The notes: generated by a model not told the origin, from the sequence alone. DNA of 38,991 nt from Candidatus Acinetobacter avistercoris (GCA_018883945.1 JAHLFF010000024.1:1-38991), one strand, 5' to 3'. Shown: positions 6,196 through 13,812, counted from the stretch's first letter. A program made the numbers and translations.

Positions 6196-7080
6196 ATGAC
6201 AAGATTAACTATGCCATTGGCACCCAAGGCTCACAATAAACCAAATATTCGATTTGATTTGCCTGACTCTGTGTTGAATAAATGGCAATCAAATATCAAA
6301 GCTTCTTCTGAGAGTGATAACACAATTTCAATATATGAAGAAATTGGCTATGACTGGTGGACCGAAGGTGGTGTCACAGCGAATCGAATTTCTTCAGCAT
6401 TGCGATATATCGGTGAAGATCAAGATGTGGTCGTCAATATCAACTCCCCAGGCGGTGACGTATTTGAAGGACTCGCAATTTACAACCTTCTTCGCGCACA
6501 TAAAGGTAAAGTCACAGTTCGAGTTTTAGGTGTGGCAGCAAGTGCTGCTTCAGTAATTGCTATGGCTGGTGATGAAATTCAAATTGCCCGTGCAGGTTTC
6601 ATCATGATTCATAACTGTTGGTCATACGCAATGGGCAACCAACACGACATGCGAGAAACCGCTGATTACTTAGCAGTATTTGATGATTCGGCTAATGATA
6701 TTTACCGAACTCGATCAGGCTTAGAACAAAAAGAAATTGCAAAAATGATGGATGTTGAAACATGGCTTTCAGGATCTCAAGCAATCGAAAAAGGTTTTGC
6801 TGATGATTATCTTCCTGCTGACCAAGTAGAAGTAACAGAAGATACCCCAGCACAAGCCGCAATTCGAAAATTAGACCAAATACTCGCGAAACAAAACATT
6901 CCTCGTCAAGAACGAAGAAAGTTATTTCAAGCAATTAAAGCCGACACGCATGACGCTGTCACTCCAAGTACGCCTAGCGCTACTTCAAAAGCTACGCCAA
7001 ACGCTAGCTCAGTTTCATTTGCCGATGGTTCGGCTTCAAAACTTTCTCAATCTTTAAAAGGTATTTTAAACAATGACTGA
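6196..7080 (+). CDS. ClpP-like prohead maturation protease
   Basis: 294 residues, a ClpP-fold (S14) serine protease that cleaves the scaffold (delta) domain from the capsid protein during head maturation. The N-terminal beta region is followed by VVNINSPGGDVFEGLAIYNL, the nucleophile Ser116 in GVAASAASV, and His139 in FIMIHNCW; an Asp lies in the following DD-containing helix. The last ~90 residues are a polar Thr/Ser/Ala-rich tail that may act as an internal scaffold. The stop overlaps the capsid gene by 8 bases, which suggests coupled translation. Confidence 0.92.
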   Translation: MTRLTMPLAPKAHNKPNIRFDLPDSVLNKWQSNIKASSESDNTISIYEEIGYDWWTEGGVTANRISSALRYIGEDQDVVVNINSPGGDVFEGLAIYNLLRAHKGKVTVRVLGVAASAASVIAMAGDEIQIARAGFIMIHNCWSYAMGNQHDMRETADYLAVFDDSANDIYRTRSGLEQKEIAKMMDVETWLSGSQAIEKGFADDYLPADQVEVTEDTPAQAAIRKLDQILAKQNIPRQERRKLFQAIKADTHDAVTPSTPSATSKATPNASSVSFADGSASKLSQSLKGILNND

Positions 7081-8254
7081 TACAGTAAAACTCGAAAATG
7101 AGTATAAACAAGTTCAAACCGACCTTAAAAAAGTTGGTGATGATGTAAAACAATACGCTGAAAATGTTGAAAAACAGGTCAAGCAATTCGGTGATGCAAA
7201 TACAGAAACTAAGCAAAAGGCCGATGAAGCGTTAAGTAAATACAACGAATTGAATGCTTCAATCAAAGAATTACAGCAAAGTTTAGATCGTCCAAACACA
7301 CCATCTCAAGCTGAACGAAAAACTGTTGGCCAGCGAGTGGTTGAAAGTGATGACTTTAAAAATAACGCAAGTTCAACCTTTAAAGGCAACATGCGGATTG
7401 CTATGCCTCGTCAAGCAATTTTGACAGCAGGTGGTCCAGCAGTTACTGCAGATAATCAGGGGATCATTGCTCCAATTTTTCAGCGAATGACAGTGCGTGA
7501 TTTAATTGCTGGTGGGCAGACCAATTCAAATGCAATTGAATACACCGTTGAATCAGGTTTTACCAATAATGCAACGACTGTTGCTGAAAATACAGCTAAA
7601 CCTTATTCAGACATTCAGTTTGATAACATCACTGCGAATGTTCGAACCATTGCCCATTTATTTAAAGCATCTCGACAAATATTGGATGATGCGCCTGCAT
7701 TACAGTCATATATTGATGCGCGTGCACGATATGGTTTGCAACTTGCGGAAGAGCGTCAGTTGTTATTAGGAAATGGCGCTGGTCAGAATCTTCACGGAAT
7801 TATTCCTCAAGCACAGAGTTTCGATGAAACATTAGTCAAAATTGGAAATGCGACCTCGATTGATCGTATTCGTTATGCCTTGTTGCAAGCAGTATTGGCA
7901 GAACTACCTTCAACAGGGATTGTTTTAAATCCAATTGATTGGGCAGGTATTCAACTTACCAAAGATAATGAAGGTCGTTACATAATTGGTAATCCTGTTA
8001 ATAGCAATGCACCAACTTTATGGAATCTTCCAACTGTTGAAACACAAGCCATGGCTGTAGATACATTCCTAACTGGAGCATTCAGCATGGGTGCTCAAAT
8101 CTTTGATCGTATGGACATTGAAGTTCTAATTTCAACAGAAAACGATAAAGACTTCGAACAAAATATGATCTCAATTCGTGCGGAAGAGCGTTTGGCGCTT
8201 GCTGTTTATCGCCCTGAAGCATTTGTAACTGGTTCATTCACACCAACACCTTAA
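7073..8254 (+). CDS. major capsid protein, HK97 family
   Basis: 393 residues. The first ~85 are a Lys/Glu/Gln-rich coiled coil, the expected delta (scaffold) domain removed by the neighbouring ClpP-like protease. The shell domain follows, with TADNQGIIAPIFQRMTVRDL near 122, the NAIEYTVESGF E-loop region near 152, RQILDDAPALQSYIDAR near 200 and LLLGNGAGQNLHGI. The C-terminal strand ends in FVTGSFTPTP. Order portal-protease-capsid is classic HK97. Whether it forms covalent crosslinks cannot be judged here. Confidence 0.94.
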   Translation: MTDTVKLENEYKQVQTDLKKVGDDVKQYAENVEKQVKQFGDANTETKQKADEALSKYNELNASIKELQQSLDRPNTPSQAERKTVGQRVVESDDFKNNASSTFKGNMRIAMPRQAILTAGGPAVTADNQGIIAPIFQRMTVRDLIAGGQTNSNAIEYTVESGFTNNATTVAENTAKPYSDIQFDNITANVRTIAHLFKASRQILDDAPALQSYIDARARYGLQLAEERQLLLGNGAGQNLHGIIPQAQSFDETLVKIGNATSIDRIRYALLQAVLAELPSTGIVLNPIDWAGIQLTKDNEGRYIIGNPVNSNAPTLWNLPTVETQAMAVDTFLTGAFSMGAQIFDRMDIEVLISTENDKDFEQNMISIRAEERLALAVYRPEAFVTGSFTPTP

Positions 8255-8267
8255 TTAGAATAATAAT

Positions 8268-8293
8268 GGGTGCGTTATGCACCCTTTATTTTT
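8268..8293 (+). terminator. terminator-like hairpin after capsid gene
   Basis: GGGTGC-GTTAT-GCACCC followed by TTTATTTTT, immediately before the GGAGAG ribosome site of the next gene. Confidence 0.65.
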
Positions 8294-8303
8294 GGAGAGC
8301 TGT

Positions 8304-8714
8304 ATGAAATTGAAAGCACTTAAAACATATGATTTTGGCGGTGTTGTTTTAAAGCCTGGTGATGAGTTTGAAGCGAAAGAAAGTATTGCTAAACAACTTG
8401 TCGCTTTAAAGCAGGCGGATTTTTTAGAACAACCCAGAAACACTGATGATTTATCAGAATTTGTTCCATTAATAGAGCATGAAGCACTTCAAGCGGCATT
8501 TGATGCATTTAAAAACAGTCCTGAGGATATGATGGCGCGTATCGCTGATCTTGAAGCACAGACTAAGATTAATGAAGACGCAGTTAAGTCAATTGCTGAG
8601 GATTTATCAAAGCTGAGTAATGATGAGCTAAAGACCATTCTTACCGAAAAGAACATTGAATTTAAACAGAATTCTAAAAAAGAAGATTTGTTAGCGTTAA
8701 TACCCTTGGAGTAA
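8304..8714 (+). CDS. head-region protein with C-terminal HeH/SAP-like motif
   Basis: 136 residues. The N-terminal ~45 form a small beta fold (MKLKALKTYDFGGVVLKPGD), then an acidic helical linker. The C-terminal ~35 residues (LSNDELKTILTEKNIEF through LLALIPLE) resemble a HeH/SAP-type helix-extended-loop-helix DNA-binding motif. ATG 8304 is chosen because GGAGAG lies just upstream at 8294-8299. It sits between major capsid and the connector, a place where many phages encode head decoration or accessory proteins. Exact role unknown. Confidence 0.65.
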   Translation: MKLKALKTYDFGGVVLKPGDEFEAKESIAKQLVALKQADFLEQPRNTDDLSEFVPLIEHEALQAAFDAFKNSPEDMMARIADLEAQTKINEDAVKSIAEDLSKLSNDELKTILTEKNIEFKQNSKKEDLLALIPLE

Positions 8715-8717
8715 TTT

Positions 8718-9164
8718 ATGTCTGTGCTGACCATTGACGAAGCTAAACTGCATCAGAAAATTGATCACGACGATGAAGATGAAGATATTCAAGAAAAGCT
8801 TGAAGCATCGGAATCAATGGTTGCGCACTACATAGGGCGAAATATTTACAGTGATCAAGCATCTTTAGAGAGTGATTTTAATAAAATTCAAGATATTCAA
8901 TTTAACGCTAAAAATGAGATCGAAAACCTTGCGTTAATTTTTGAGATTGATTCAGATAATCACAAAAATACAGCTGCTCAAAAACAATGTGAACTTAATC
9001 AAAAAATCCTCATGATTGTAAATGGAGTTGTTCTCAACCCCCACATTCGGGCAGGAATACTTTTAACCTTTGGGTACCTCTATGAATTCCGTGAAGATAT
9101 AGGTGATTTACCTCAAGCAGCTAAAAATGTAATTCAGCCATTTCGAATAAATTTAGGGGTGTAA
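8718..9164 (+). CDS. head-tail connector (gp6-like)
   Basis: 148 residues with the pattern of HK97 gp6-type adaptors that form the ring beneath the portal. It begins with LTIDEAKLHQKIDHDDED, the HIDHDDED-like acidic motif of this family, then a helical domain; a C-terminal helix (RAGILLTFGYLYEFREDIGD) precedes NVIQPFRINLGV. A 40-residue polar insertion (about 45-85) makes it longer than usual. Position directly after the capsid genes and before the stopper supports the call. Confidence 0.82.
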   Translation: MSVLTIDEAKLHQKIDHDDEDEDIQEKLEASESMVAHYIGRNIYSDQASLESDFNKIQDIQFNAKNEIENLALIFEIDSDNHKNTAAQKQCELNQKILMIVNGVVLNPHIRAGILLTFGYLYEFREDIGDLPQAAKNVIQPFRINLGV

Positions 9165-9165
9165 T

Positions 9166-9522
9166 GTGCAATCAGGCAAACTATCTCACCGCATCCGCAT
9201 CGAACAATACATCTCTGTTCAAGATCCAAAAACAGGACGAATCACTAAAACATGGGCTGAATTTGCGACGGTATGGGGTAAGCACGAAGGTTTATCTACA
9301 AAAGATCAACTTCAAGCCCAAGCGATCAATTCAAGCATGACAGCGCGTTGTAAAATTCGGTACAGCTCTAAAGCCATTCAGATTAATTCGACTATGCGCG
9401 TTCTGTTCCGTGGCAATTATTGGAAAATTGATGGTGATCCTATGCCAGATAACGAGAGTGGTTTGGAGTGGCTCACGATAAATTTAGGTCAAGGTGAATC
9501 ATCATGGACTCAGTCAACTTAA
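9166..9522 (+). CDS. head closure / head-tail joining protein
   Basis: 118 residues, the SPP1 gp16-like head-tail joining family. Features are the opening SGKLSHRIRIEQYI, DPKTGRITKTWAEFATVWGK near 25, and RVLFRGNYWKIDG near 83. It plugs the connector and joins head to tail. GTG 9166 is used, one base after the previous stop. It overlaps the next gene by 19 bases in another frame. Confidence 0.82.
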   Translation: MQSGKLSHRIRIEQYISVQDPKTGRITKTWAEFATVWGKHEGLSTKDQLQAQAINSSMTARCKIRYSSKAIQINSTMRVLFRGNYWKIDGDPMPDNESGLEWLTINLGQGESSWTQST

Positions 9523-9977
9523 ATGTAAAAGGTATGGAGCAATTTCAGCGCAAAATTGAACAGCTTGCAAACCCCAAAAAAGCTAAATCAATGGCTCGAA
9601 AAGCAGCACGACAGGCAATGAATATTGCGAGAGATGATGCTAGAGCACGCGCAAAAGCTATTGATGATCCTGAAACAGTGGAGAGAATCCACAAAAACGT
9701 AAAGGTTGTTGGTGGAAGGTCGCGAAATGCCAATGAGGTGGTAATTCGTTTGGGTGTTGATGGTGGCGCTGCAATGAATAAGCATTCAAATCGAGGTGCG
9801 CTTGCAGGTTTATCAGGTGGAAATACAACCTACTGGAGACATATAGAGTTTGGAACATCTAAACAGCCTGCAATCCCTTTTATGCGTCCAGCACTGGCAC
9901 AAAACCTTAATCAAATCACAGCTAAATTCGTTCAAGTCTTTGACACTGAAATTACTAAAGCACTGGGGGCTTTATGA
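9504..9977 (+). CDS. HK97 gp10 family tail-joining protein
   Basis: 157 residues. The N-terminus NLNVKGMEQFQRKIEQLANP, a basic helix rich in Ala/Arg/Lys (residues 25-50), then TYWRHIEFGTSKQPAIPFMR and a C-terminal helix are the signature of the HK97 gp10 family of head-tail neck proteins. ATG 9504; the stop overlaps the next ATG by four bases (ATGA at 9974). Confidence 0.88.
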   Translation: MDSVNLNVKGMEQFQRKIEQLANPKKAKSMARKAARQAMNIARDDARARAKAIDDPETVERIHKNVKVVGGRSRNANEVVIRLGVDGGAAMNKHSNRGALAGLSGGNTTYWRHIEFGTSKQPAIPFMRPALAQNLNQITAKFVQVFDTEITKALGAL

Positions 9978-10357
9978 CAGCACCTATTTTTGAACTACTT
10001 TATGCAAGTGAAGAATTAAAACCTTACCTCCAAACAACAATTCCATTTTTAGAATTAAGAGCTTATGAGTTTGGCTTGGCAGAAGACGAACCTAAGAGAC
10101 CGTATTTAGTTTGGCAAGATATTACTGGTACACCGCAGAATCACATAGATTGCCCCGCAGTAACTGATCACATCACGATTCAAATTGATATTTACGCTGA
10201 TACACCTGATGTCTTGTTCGCAATTAAAAATGCGGCAAGACGTGCGTTAGAGATTGATAACTCTTGTACTGTGACTGATCTGCGCGGTAATAGTCGTGAA
10301 CCCGATACAAAGCTGTATCAAACGGGTTTTGACTGCAATTGGTTTGTTGATCGATAA
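9974..10357 (+). CDS. tail completion / terminator protein (DUF3168-like)
   Basis: 127 residues with the DUF3168 (gp17-like) pattern: an N-terminal helix, then RPYLVWQDITGTPQNHI near 43, ITIQIDIYADTPDVLFAIKN near 70, and a C-terminal strand FDCNWFVDR. These proteins cap the tail tube and contact the neck. Position between gp10-like protein and tail tube fits. A terminator hairpin and a small inserted block follow before the tube gene. Confidence 0.82.
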   Translation: MTAPIFELLYASEELKPYLQTTIPFLELRAYEFGLAEDEPKRPYLVWQDITGTPQNHIDCPAVTDHITIQIDIYADTPDVLFAIKNAARRALEIDNSCTVTDLRGNSREPDTKLYQTGFDCNWFVDR

Positions 10358-10372
10358 ACTCACATAAAAAGC

Positions 10373-10407
10373 AAAAAGCCCACGATTCACAGTCGATGGG
10401 CTTTTTT
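10373..10407 (+). terminator. rho-independent terminator
   Basis: GCCCACGA and TCGATGGGC arms, one bulged A, followed by TTTTTT, between the tail completion gene and the small inserted block. Confidence 0.75.
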
Positions 10408-10446
10408 GTTGTCCACAACCTTAGAAGGGAAGGAAGTAAACGATAA

Positions 10447-10620
10447 ATGAATTTTAACCTAAATCTACAGGTTGATAAAGTAATGAATAAATTGTCTGAA
10501 AGTAAAACTTTAAGAATCTGGACATATATGGTCGGACTCGGTTTTATTCTTGGTCTACTGATTTGGCAAGCAGCTCCAATAATTACTGCTGTCGCATCAT
10601 TATTAACTGTTTTGAATTAA
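10447..10620 (+). CDS. small membrane protein, 57 aa
   Basis: 57 residues: a polar N-terminal ~20, then one strongly hydrophobic segment (YMVGLGFILGLLIWQAAP and following) that could span once or form a short hairpin. It is preceded by a purine-rich AGGAAG at 10431-10436, which is further away than ideal (about 11 bases). Between two terminators and next to the rha-like gene, it looks like an accessory insertion into the tail operon. Function unknown. Confidence 0.5.
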   Translation: MNFNLNLQVDKVMNKLSESKTLRIWTYMVGLGFILGLLIWQAAPIITAVASLLTVLN

Positions 10621-10635
10621 TAAAATTTTCCACAG

Positions 10636-10659
10636 AGCACCTAATCGGGTGCTTTTTTT
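10636..10659 (+). terminator. rho-independent terminator
   Basis: GCACC-TAATC-GGGTGC followed by seven T, after the 57-aa gene. Confidence 0.75.
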
Positions 10660-10662
10660 ATG

Positions 10663-10697
10663 CCTATTTATTATTCCAACTGCATTCAATAAATAGG
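10663..10697 (+). promoter_or_regulatory. inverted repeat in the rha leader
   Basis: CCTATTTATT (10663-10672) and AATAAATAGG (10688-10697) form a perfect 10-bp inverted repeat with a 15-base spacer, ending 25 bases before the rha-like start. It has no T-tract on the coding strand, so it is more likely an operator or RNA hairpin than a terminator. Confidence 0.45.
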
Positions 10698-10722
10698 TTC
10701 GCTAAAACTCAAGGAGTTATAT

Positions 10723-11241
10723 ATGAATGCAAAAGTAGAAGTTTTAAAAATTGTTGATGTTGAAAAAGGCGTTCCAAAAACCACAACTCTACAAATTGCG
10801 CTTGGTTTGGGTGTTCAGCATAAATCTGTCATCCAATTGGTTAGAAGTTATAAATCTGACTTTGCTGAATTTGGCCCATTGGCATTTGAAATGCGGATGG
10901 GTGCTCCATTGCCTCAAGGTGGTTTTGGGCACTCGTTGCAATATGCGACTCTCAATGAACAACAGGCCACATTGCTTTTAACTTACTTGCGCAATAGCCC
11001 TAAAGTTCGTGAATTCAAGAAAGCTCTAGTAAAAGCATTCTTTGAAGCTCGTACATTACTGCAAACAGATTATTTTTCTTTGATACAGAAGCGTGAAGCT
11101 TTAAATGCAAAGCTTGAATGCGAAAAAGATATTGCGAGCGCTTGTGGTAAGGGGTTGTCAACTTGGAAAAAACAACGAGACACCTTGCAAACAGCAATCA
11201 CAAATGTAGATCGGCAGATTCAACCCTGCCTATTTGAATAA
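10723..11241 (+). CDS. Rha family phage regulatory protein
   Basis: 172 residues. The N-terminal ~100 match the Rha family: TTTLQIALGLGVQHKSVIQLVRSYKSDF is the winged-helix-like segment, and SLQYATLNEQQATLLLTYLR, then NSPKVREFKKALVKAFFEAR, is the family's conserved core. The C-terminal helical part is more variable. Rha proteins are phage regulators known from lambdoid phages, where one blocks growth in IHF-deficient hosts. AAGGAG at 10711-10716 gives a good site for ATG 10723. Its place inside the tail operon, flanked by terminators and preceded by a 10-bp inverted repeat, suggests separate regulation. Confidence 0.85.
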   Translation: MNAKVEVLKIVDVEKGVPKTTTLQIALGLGVQHKSVIQLVRSYKSDFAEFGPLAFEMRMGAPLPQGGFGHSLQYATLNEQQATLLLTYLRNSPKVREFKKALVKAFFEARTLLQTDYFSLIQKREALNAKLECEKDIASACGKGLSTWKKQRDTLQTAITNVDRQIQPCLFE

Positions 11242-11262
11242 AGATAATTACCCAAAATCCAC

Positions 11263-11284
11263 ACCACCGAAAGGTGGTTTTTTT
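11263..11284 (+). terminator. rho-independent terminator
   Basis: ACCACC-GAAA-GGTGGT with a following T-run, between rha and the tail tube gene. Confidence 0.75.
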
Positions 11285-11310
11285 ATGCCTAAAATAAGGA
11301 GTAGCTACTC

Positions 11311-11784
11311 ATGGGCGTTCTATCAAAAGGTTCACAAGTTTGGATTGCTCATGGCACTCCATTGGTTTTAACAAAGATGGACTGTATTAAGGAGTTCACT
11401 TGGGGTGATGACAGCATGGGTGAGGTGGATGACACTTGCTTAGATGATGATTCTCTTGTCAAAATCTCAAAATATGTATCCATAACGCCAGGTGAAGGTA
11501 CTACAGCAATCGATACTGATCCAGAAAATGATACACACATCATGCTGCTTGGATTAGCCCAAGATCGAGAGGTAGTAGAGATTTACATGGGTTGGTCTGA
11601 TGGTGTTGGTGAGCCAACACTGAGTGGTGAGGACGTTACTTTACCTCCAACTCGCACATGGTCAAGCAGCATTGCACAGCTCCGTAAAAACCCTGTGACT
11701 GTTAGTATCGATGCGCTTAACCGCCACAGTATCCCATTCAAACGTCGTGCAGAAGTTATTGAAGTATATAAGGTGGGCGCATAA
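11311..11784 (+). CDS. major tail tube protein
   Basis: 157 residues of the lambda V-like/TTP family that polymerises into the tail tube. Typical signs are the start GVLSKGSQVWIAHG, a beta-rich body (EFTWGDDSMGEVDDTCLDD, then IMLLGLAQDREVVEIYMGWSDG), and SIPFKRRAEVIEVYKVGA at the end. Followed directly by the chaperone pair, whose ATG overlaps its stop region. Length is short for lambda V because the Ig-like C-terminal domain is absent. Confidence 0.85.
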   Translation: MGVLSKGSQVWIAHGTPLVLTKMDCIKEFTWGDDSMGEVDDTCLDDDSLVKISKYVSITPGEGTTAIDTDPENDTHIMLLGLAQDREVVEIYMGWSDGVGEPTLSGEDVTLPPTRTWSSSIAQLRKNPVTVSIDALNRHSIPFKRRAEVIEVYKVGA

Positions 11785-12296
11785 TGAAAAAGAAGATTTC
11801 TATTGCGGAAATCCAATCGGGTGCCTTAATTGGCACTCCAGTTGCTATTTCTGTGCCGATTATGCTTGGTGAAGATGAATGTGAATTTGACACTCATGTT
11901 AAGCCATTTAGTTATGCCACTGTGGTCGCACGTTGGAATGCTGTAGGCCAAAACAAAGAGGCTTTAGCGGGTACGATCGCAAGCTGTGTGTGTGATGAAA
12001 AGGGTAAGCTCTTATTTACTGAAGACGAAGTACGCGCAAACTTCTCAGAAGAGTTGATCGAAGCGCTATGGGCTAAAATCATTGAAGTGAATAACATTGG
12101 GGGAAAGTTGAAGAAGACGAATTCAGAGAAAATGAATTCTTCGCAGAACTCGCCCTTAATGGAATCGGTGGGAACTCCATTGAAGAGGTCAAAAAGAACC
12201 TCTCGTTCAAAGAAATCCAATACTGGCGTGAATACACCTACAGACGCGGAAGCCTCAACACAGGTCGAAGAGTCGAGCAAGCCGTCGGACGATTGA
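11784..12296 (+). CDS. tail assembly chaperone, gpG-like (frame 0)
   Basis: 170 residues. The first ~110 form the conserved G-like domain that coats the tape measure during tail assembly. After the slippery site at 12101-12107 the zero-frame product continues as a 60-residue Ser/Thr/Lys-rich, low-complexity tail; this DNA is mainly constrained by the other frame. In lambda most ribosomes make G and a few shift into GT. The tape measure gene should be next, but 7.3 kb of accessory genes intervenes. Confidence 0.85.
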   Translation: MKKKISIAEIQSGALIGTPVAISVPIMLGEDECEFDTHVKPFSYATVVARWNAVGQNKEALAGTIASCVCDEKGKLLFTEDEVRANFSEELIEALWAKIIEVNNIGGKLKKTNSEKMNSSQNSPLMESVGTPLKRSKRTSRSKKSNTGVNTPTDAEASTQVEESSKPSDD

Positions 12297-12430
12297 TGGC
12301 ACTATACATCAACTCTAAGACCAAAAAAGAACATCATGTAGAGGATTCTGTATTCATGCCACATGAGGATCGCAAGGTTCTCACTTATGAAGAAGAACGC
12401 TTAAAGCAAATTAAGAAGAAATCAGGTTAG
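11784..12430 (+). CDS. tail assembly chaperone GT fusion by -1 frameshift
   Basis: A second product of about 215 residues made by a -1 shift at GGGAAAG (12101-12107), read G-GGA-AAG in frame 0 and GGG-AAA after the slip. This is the same heptamer as in lambda G/T. The -1 frame then stays open for 107 codons to TAG 12428-12430 and encodes a well-formed domain (FFAELALNGIGG, FKEIQYWREYTYRRG, RRVEQAVGRLMALYINSK). It has no ATG of its own near the overlap, as expected for a T domain made only by shifting. Very likely functional. Confidence 0.85.
12101..12107 (+). promoter_or_regulatory. programmed -1 frameshift site GGGAAAG
   Basis: Heptamer in the correct phase (codons GGA AAG preceded by G), located where G-like coding similarity ends and the T-like frame begins. 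Confidence 0.85.
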
Positions 12431-12508
12431 CTTGGTTTCTTTTGTTAATAAGTAGCAAATAGATGATGCTGCGCGACAACATTTAACGTACTCGTTGGGT
12501 CACAAATA

Positions 12509-12562
12509 TTGACAAATAGTTTTTATGGTCATATTGACCTATTATGCGTTTGCGCATACTAT
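12509..12562 (+). promoter_or_regulatory. regulated promoter with two palindromic operators
   Basis: TTGACC (12534-12539), a 17-base spacer and TACTAT (12557-12562) form a strong sigma70 promoter. An upstream TTGACA (12509-12514)/TATTGA pair overlaps it. Two perfect palindromes lie in it: GGTCA-TAT-TGACC (12527-12539) over the -35 and TATGCG-TTTG-CGCATA (12543-12558) filling the spacer up to the -10. A repressor bound at either would block RNA polymerase. It points to the 19-codon ORF and the DUF4760-like gene. The rest of 12431-12743 holds only that ORF and a terminator. Confidence 0.7.
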
Positions 12563-12622
12563 TCGTTTACCAACCTTAGGAACTTATGTTATCTAGGGCT
12601 TTTTTATCAAAAGGAGAAAACT

Positions 12623-12682
12623 ATGAATAATTATAACGAAAAAATGAACGTCTTCCTTGATGAAGGCTACGGATTAGGTTGA
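12623..12682 (+). CDS. 19-codon ORF with strong ribosome site (possible leader peptide)
   Basis: ATG 12623 is preceded by AAAAGGAGAAAACT, a near-perfect Shine-Dalgarno sequence at ideal spacing, yet the frame encodes only MNNYNEKMNVFLDEGYGLG. A terminator hairpin follows 20 bases after the stop and the membrane-protein gene lies beyond it. It could be a small functional peptide, a leader that couples to the terminator, or the remnant start of a lost gene. Confidence 0.4.
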   Translation: MNNYNEKMNVFLDEGYGLG

Positions 12683-12702
12683 TACTAAATACTGATTATG
12701 CA

Positions 12703-12732
12703 ATAAAGCACCCAGTTGGGTGCTTTATTTTT
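12703..12732 (+). terminator. strong rho-independent terminator
   Basis: An 11-bp stem ATAAAGCACCC/GGGTGCTTTAT with loop AGTT and a following T5, between the 19-codon ORF and the DUF4760-like gene. Confidence 0.8.
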
Positions 12733-12743
12733 GAGACCAACTT

Positions 12744-13697
12744 ATGAATTCAATCCATACTTACTTTTTACTTATTCCTTATGTTACCGTAATTGTTTAT
12801 TTTTACATTTATCGCCGAGATAATTTCTTTTTAAAAATAAGAAGCAGTAATCAGTTACTTCTCATTTTGATTCTTTTAGGTCTAGCTTTCGTGGATATAT
12901 TAATATGGAAGGGTTTTTTTGAAAATTACACATTTCTGAATTTTGATATTGAAAATACGACCAGTCAGTTTAAAACAACTGCATTGGTTACAGTGTTAGC
13001 TGCTATAGCAGCTGTATTTGGATGGATATTCACATCTCGAGTTCAGATTATAAATACAATAAGAAGTCACTCAGTACAAGTATTAATGAATAGTAGAAAT
13101 TCCACAGCCTATATTGGTAAAGTGGATGAGGCAACCAAGATCAGAAGAAATTTAGTTAGTGAGCTTGCACTATCTAAAGATGTGAAAGTCCAGTTATCTG
13201 CTTCGAAATTTAAAGAGCTAGAGGATGAAGAAAAGTCAGCTGTAACTTATTTATTAAATTTTCTGGAATTTGTTGCAATTGGTATTAGACACAATAATTT
13301 GGATGAAGATTTAATTAAAGGAAGTTTCAAATCAATTTTAAAATCAAATTATAATCTTTTTCAGCCAGTTATCGAGTATCTGAGAGAGATCGATAGTTCA
13401 AAGATTTACAACCAACTTGAAATGCTACACAAAAGATGGGATGGTGATAATTCTTCTAAGTGTGCAGGCTGTAAGCAATGGTATAGGGTTGAGTTAAGTA
13501 ATAAAAAGAAAAATAATGTGAAGATATTCCATGTTGTTTTATCAATTTTCACCTGTTTTACTTGGCTGATAATGATTGGAATAATGATGGCAATTGAAGC
13601 ATTAACCAGAAACTCAATAGAAGATAATTTTACTTGTATTGGTTGTAGTAATGAAAAAAAGCGCAAATGCAAAAGCGCAGATGAAAGTATCTGTTAA
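12744..13697 (+). CDS. membrane protein, DUF4760-like, with paired CxxC motifs
   Basis: 317 residues. Membrane segments lie near 5-22, 37-55, 77-95 and about 263-285. The middle (about 100-240) is a cytoplasmic helical domain resembling DUF4760 (NSRNSTAYIGKVDEATKIRR; LLNFLEFVAIGIRHNNLDED; then YNLFQPVIEYLREI). The C-terminus has CAGC and CIGC on either side of the last membrane segment, which may bind metal together. It is the first large gene of the accessory block in the tail operon. Such prophage membrane proteins often act in exclusion or defence, but no function can be assigned from sequence. Confidence 0.6.
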   Translation: MNSIHTYFLLIPYVTVIVYFYIYRRDNFFLKIRSSNQLLLILILLGLAFVDILIWKGFFENYTFLNFDIENTTSQFKTTALVTVLAAIAAVFGWIFTSRVQIINTIRSHSVQVLMNSRNSTAYIGKVDEATKIRRNLVSELALSKDVKVQLSASKFKELEDEEKSAVTYLLNFLEFVAIGIRHNNLDEDLIKGSFKSILKSNYNLFQPVIEYLREIDSSKIYNQLEMLHKRWDGDNSSKCAGCKQWYRVELSNKKKNNVKIFHVVLSIFTCFTWLIMIGIMMAIEALTRNSIEDNFTCIGCSNEKKRKCKSADESIC

Positions 13698-13742
13698 TTC
13701 ATAAATTAATCTAAAAATACAATCTCCTTTATTGAGCAGGTT

Positions 13743-13770
13743 TTGAAAGTTAGACATGAGAAGCTATATT
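13743..13770 (+). promoter_or_regulatory. promoter for the DUF2158-type gene
   Basis: TTGAAA (13743-13748), a 16-base spacer and TATATT (13765-13770), 43 bases upstream of the ATG at 13813. Confidence 0.5.
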
Positions 13771-13812
13771 CGTATATAAATAAACCTAGTCATATATGGA
13801 AATGAGGAATGT

